A program made the translations under genes and the position numbers. A stretch of DNA of 10,008 nt. Source: Candidatus Nitrosopelagicus sp. (lineage in GTDB: Archaea > Thermoproteota > Nitrososphaeria > Nitrososphaerales > Nitrosopumilaceae). Positions 7,832-10,008 of this stretch are shown piece by piece. The notes beneath the pieces were generated by a model. The model made no database searches. It was not told where the DNA came from and saw only the letters and a program-made list of their open reading frames with translations. Within the stretch, counting starts at the first letter, position 1. The number at the start of each line of letters is the position of its first letter. The stretch is taken from contig JABHJJ010000087.1 in the NCBI GenBank assembly GCA_018691945.1, positions 1 through 10,008 on the forward strand, written 5' to 3'.

Positions 7832-8143
7832 ATGGAATATGTTTACGCTGCATTAATGTTGCACAAACTCGAAAAAGAAGTTAACGAAGCAAACGTTACT
7901 AGCGTAGTTAAAGCAACAGGCGCCGAAGTTAACGAAGCCCAAGTTAAAGCACTTGTAGCATCATTAGCCGATGTTAACATCGAAGACGCAATCAAAGCAG
8001 CACCTGTAGCAGTTGCAGCAGCCGCACCAGCAGCAGACGCAGCAGCAGGTGGAGATGAACCTAAAAAAGAAAAGAAAGCAGAACCACCAAGTGAGAAACA
8101 AGAAGAAGCAGCAATGGAAGGCTTATCCTCTCTATTCGGCTAA
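7832..8143 (+). CDS. rpl12: Large-subunit ribosomal stalk protein L12 (archaeal P1/P2-like)
   Basis: This 103-residue stalk protein dimerises through its N-terminal helices, binds the C-terminal helices of L10, and recruits elongation factors through its C-terminal tail. The order is typical: helical N-terminal domain beginning MEYVYAALMLHKLEKEVNE, an Ala-rich flexible hinge (about residues 56-72), a charged Lys/Glu segment, and the conserved terminal AAMEGLSSLFG. The ATG at 7832 is chosen over a TTG six bases upstream because archaeal L12 proteins begin MEYVYAAL and because a TATA-like box lies 26 nt before it. Codon choice differs from the neighbours: all four Asn codons are AAC and Ile is ATC, unlike the AT-ending codons elsewhere, as expected for a very highly expressed gene. 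It is on the opposite strand from rpl10 and rpl1 and separated from them by a channel gene. Confidence 0.97.
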   Translation: MEYVYAALMLHKLEKEVNEANVTSVVKATGAEVNEAQVKALVASLADVNIEDAIKAAPVAVAAAAPAADAAAGGDEPKKEKKAEPPSEKQEEAAMEGLSSLFG

Positions 8144-8179
8144 AATCATCTCAAAAACTTTTCAACGTTATTAGTGACT

Positions 8180-8188
8180 ATATTTTAT
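8180..8188 (+). promoter_or_regulatory. Possible TATA box before the TRIC channel gene
   Basis: The 55-bp gap after rpl12 contains TATATTTTA, centred at 8184. It is only 15 nt from the TTG at 8199 but 30 nt from an in-frame TTG at 8214, so either the later TTG is the start or the gene is read from another promoter or from rpl12 read-through. The box is weakly supported. Confidence 0.3.
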
Positions 8189-8198
8189 TGTAATTGGT

Positions 8199-8834
8199 TT
8201 GGCAGATTCATCTTTGTCAATTGAATTTTTCATTTACATTTTAGATCTCTTTGGAACAATGGCTTTTGCTGTAACTGGAGCATTCAAGGCCATTGAACAT
8301 AAAGCAGACATTGTTGGAATAATAATTCTTGCAACAATAACAGGTGTTGCTGGAGGTACAATTCGTGATGTCATACTTGGTAAAGATTTACCAAATTCTC
8401 TGATTGATCCATCATATGTTATAATTACTGTTGTATCTGCAATTGTAATCTTCCTTTTACACTCTAAGATGAAAAAACACTGGAACATATTCTTGAAATT
8501 TGATGCAATTGGATTGGGTGTTTTCACTGTAATTGGAGCTACTTTTGCCTATAACATGTTTGGAATGAACTTCCTTGTAATTGTATTATCGGGTATGCTT
8601 ACTGCTATTGGAGGTGGAATACTTCGTGATGTATTTGTTAGTCAAACTCCTATAGTATTTGTAAAAGAGTTGTATGCTTCAGCCAGTTTCTTAGGTGCAG
8701 CAGTATTCTATCTAGTAATATTACTCACAAATGATGTCTACGCTGGAACAATTTCTGGATTGTTATTGGCTACAGGTCTTAGAATGGTTGCAATGAAGTA
8801 TAATTGGAATTTACCTAAAGTAAAGAGTAATTAA
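8199..8834 (+). CDS. TRIC-type (UPF0126) cation channel, seven-helix membrane protein
   Basis: This 211-residue integral membrane protein belongs to the prokaryotic TRIC/UPF0126 family (YadS/YicG relatives); characterised archaeal and bacterial members form homotrimeric potassium-permeable channels. About seven hydrophobic segments are visible, near residues 9-28, 38-53, 73-89, 102-119, 123-138, 161-177 and 181-197. The two halves repeat, each carrying the family signature after its second helix: AGGTIRD (51-57) and GGGILRD (138-144). The first copy has Ala where the full motif has Gly. The start is uncertain: TTG at 8199 gives MADSSLSIEFF, while TTG at 8214 gives MSIEFF and fits an upstream TATA-like box better. 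Both keep the conserved first helix LDLFGTMAFAVTGAF. The gene follows rpl12 by 55 bp and converges on rpl10, with one base between stop codons. A functional link with ribosomal proteins is not implied. Confidence 0.9.
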   Translation: MADSSLSIEFFIYILDLFGTMAFAVTGAFKAIEHKADIVGIIILATITGVAGGTIRDVILGKDLPNSLIDPSYVIITVVSAIVIFLLHSKMKKHWNIFLKFDAIGLGVFTVIGATFAYNMFGMNFLVIVLSGMLTAIGGGILRDVFVSQTPIVFVKELYASASFLGAAVFYLVILLTNDVYAGTISGLLLATGLRMVAMKYNWNLPKVKSN

Positions 8835-8835
8835 T

Positions 8836-9702
8836 TTAATCTGGTGAGTAGTCTTTTGCTTTTGAGGCCACGCCTTGGGCTTGACCATGTGCTTTTTGTA
8901 AAACTTGCTCTTTTGTATCTTCAGTTAGATATCCTGCTTCAGTTGAAACTGAACGTGCAGATTGAGCTGCTTTTGCCAATACTTGTTCAATATTATCTGC
9001 AGTGATGTATGCTGCCTCAATTGAAAGTGAAATTGCTTGTTGATGTGCTTGGGCCAAATCATTTCTGAATTTCTCAAGGTCAATAATCATCTCTTCTTGT
9101 TCATACACTAATCCATTTTCTAATGCTGAATTCAAAACAATGCCTGCCTCAATTGCTTTAATGTCTAGTTTAGTCAAAAGTCCAGCAAGTTTCTCAGATA
9201 TTTGACCACCTTTCTTTACTGGTATGGTCTCTTTCATTATCCAGATTGTACCTTGGTCAATCTTCGTTGGAATGTTATTTTCTTTAAAGTCAGTTAACAT
9301 TGGTCCTGGTGCAATTCCGGTATTCTTTGGTGGAATTACAACATCCATGCTTGCAGTATCGCCACCTCTTGCAAATAGCATTACCTTGTTTTTTCCTAAT
9401 AGAACGTTAAGTTTGAATGGTGACATGTTTGTAAACATGAAAACACATTGACCTGTTATTTTTTCAGATAATTTGTCTACTCCAGTAATTCCCGCTTTTT
9501 CAAAAGCAAGTTTTGCTACTTTATCTTTAATACTAACAATTTCTACCTCACCTTGAAGTTTTTTTCTTAGTGGAAGTAATTGTGAACCTCTAACTTTTTC
9601 CATTCTTACAAGTGCTAAGACACTATATTTTTTTGGAAGCTCTTGTAGTTGTTGATACATCTGTGTTTTCTTTTTTGGATATGTTGTTCTATTTTCGTGC
9701 AT
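8836..9702 (-). CDS. rpl10: Large-subunit ribosomal stalk base protein L10 (archaeal P0)
   Basis: L10/P0 anchors the stalk to 23S rRNA and carries L12 dimers on its C-terminal helical spine. The 288-residue protein has the N-terminal rRNA-binding domain (about 1-105, with the MEKVRGSQLLPLRKKL helix and FMFTNMSPF), an archaeal/eukaryotic insertion domain (about 110-190, with ARGGD and NTGIAPGPMLTDF) and a C-terminal region of three 26-residue helical repeats (209-285), each expected to bind one L12 dimer. It then stops at KDYSPD, lacking the flexible charged segment and GLxxLFG-type tail that archaeal L10 usually shares with L12; typical lengths are about 330-350. Start ATG at 9702 overlaps the rpl1 stop as TAATG, suggesting translational coupling. 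The stop is one base from that of the convergent channel gene, leaving no room for a frameshifted tail. Confidence 0.96.
   Translation of the reverse strand: MHENRTTYPKKKTQMYQQLQELPKKYSVLALVRMEKVRGSQLLPLRKKLQGEVEIVSIKDKVAKLAFEKAGITGVDKLSEKITGQCVFMFTNMSPFKLNVLLGKNKVMLFARGGDTASMDVVIPPKNTGIAPGPMLTDFKENNIPTKIDQGTIWIMKETIPVKKGGQISEKLAGLLTKLDIKAIEAGIVLNSALENGLVYEQEEMIIDLEKFRNDLAQAHQQAISLSIEAAYITADNIEQVLAKAAQSARSVSTEAGYLTEDTKEQVLQKAHGQAQGVASKAKDYSPD
8848..9078 (-). repeat. Three 26-codon repeats in rpl10 (L12-binding helices)
   Basis: Residues 209-285 of L10 form three tandem units of exactly 26 residues. Aligned positions include L216/L242/L268, A219/A245/A271, A223/A249/A275, S227/S253/A279 and A230/A256/A282; EAAYIT and EAGYLT close the first two units, and the third ends KAKDY. 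Archaeal L10 structures show one L12 dimer per such helix, so three dimers per ribosome are predicted here. The similarity is at protein level; the DNA units have diverged. Confidence 0.85.
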
Positions 9703-10008
9703 TATTTTGTCACCTTATGTTCTAATTTGATTGCTTTTCCCATAGTTGTTTTAATCATATATTTTCTAATATTTTTATTCCCATTTGGAAGTTTTGTGGA
9801 TAAATTGTTAATTATTGCAATTGCATTTGCAGCTACTTGGTGTTCATCCATTGTTACATCCCCTACTTTACATGTAATTGAAAGTGAATTTTTTACTCTT
9901 ACTCTAATTGAGGTTTTGAATCTACTAAGAAATGACTCAATAGGTGCGTTAAATGGAACTGGTGTCGGCATTTTACCTCTAGGTCCTAAAAGTTGTCCTA
10001 GTGATTTA
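9702..10008 (-). CDS. rpl1: Ribosomal protein L1, 5' partial (C-terminal half)
   Basis: L1 binds 23S rRNA at the mobile L1 stalk, which helps eject deacylated tRNA; in some archaea it also represses its own mRNA. The open frame runs to the right edge: upstream of the Met at 9971 it reads KSLGQLLGPRGK, giving the hallmark L1 motif LGPRGKMPTP, so that Met is internal and the start lies beyond the window. About 101 residues are visible out of a usual 210-220. They cover the end of domain II and the C-terminal return to domain I (VKNSLSITCKVGD, LPNGNKNIRK, KTTMGKAIKL), all typical. The stop TAA at 9702-9704 overlaps the rpl10 start. The order L1 then L10 matches the archaeal ribosomal operon, and an L11 gene further upstream is likely but not visible. 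Confidence 0.95.
   Translation of the reverse strand, partial: KSLGQLLGPRGKMPTPVPFNAPIESFLSRFKTSIRVRVKNSLSITCKVGDVTMDEHQVAANAIAIINNLSTKLPNGNKNIRKYMIKTTMGKAIKLEHKVTK

Noticed and set aside
7994..8050. GCA-rich low-complexity stretch as a DNA repeat
   Set aside because: It encodes the Ala-rich flexible hinge of L12, standard for the family.
9424..9439. Inverted repeat CATGTTT-GT-AAACATG
   Set aside because: It lies inside rpl10 and is explained by codons for FMFTNM; 7-bp arms in AT-rich DNA are expected by chance, and nothing nearby suggests an operator.
9969..9971. ATG at 9971 as the start of an 89-residue L1-like protein
   Set aside because: Upstream in-frame codons complete the L1 motif LGPRGKMP; the Met is the one inside this motif and the gene continues past the right edge.

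Overview
The window is a compact, AT-rich (roughly one third G+C) stretch of archaeal chromosome. It is most consistent with an ammonia-oxidising Nitrososphaerota (Thaumarchaeota), Nitrosopumilus-like; that placement is inferred from composition and protein style, not from a database search. Support for an archaeon comes from archaeal-type AlaRS (N-terminal zinc knuckle) and LeuRS (about 960 residues, ending in PYKPAILIE), ribosomal P-stalk proteins (L12 starting MEYVYAAL and ending GLSSLFG, and a P0-type L10), and TATA-like boxes centred 25-28 nt upstream of several start codons with no Shine-Dalgarno, the layout of leaderless archaeal genes.

Layout, left to right. A YkgJ-type cysteine-cluster protein (+, cut by the left edge) meets a geranylgeranyl-reductase-family flavoprotein (-) tail to tail, their stop codons overlapping. 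Upstream of the flavoprotein lies a two-gene minus-strand unit, alaS then leuS, 9 bp apart. A 75-bp divergent promoter separates alaS from an unrecognised 172-residue protein (+). Then come rpl12 (+) and a TRIC/UPF0126 membrane channel (+). The channel gene converges, with 1 bp between stops, on rpl10 (-), which is coupled through a TAATG overlap to rpl1 (-, cut by the right edge).

Functionally the window is mainly translation machinery: two aminoacyl-tRNA synthetases and three proteins of the large-subunit L1 and P-stalks. L12 dimers bind the C-terminal helices of L10 to form the stalk that recruits translational GTPases. Two features are unusual. rpl12 is not in the L1-L10 transcription unit but on the opposite strand beyond a channel gene. 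L10 ends directly after three L12-binding helical repeats, without the GLxxLFG-type tail expected on archaeal L10.

I see no tRNA or rRNA gene, CRISPR array, insertion sequence, phage gene or defence system, and no non-coding stretch over 300 bases (the longest gap is 75 bp). The most interesting leads are the split stalk genes and tail-less L10, the atypical flavoprotein, and the unrecognised gene facing alaS. None amounts to clear evidence of a new biological system.
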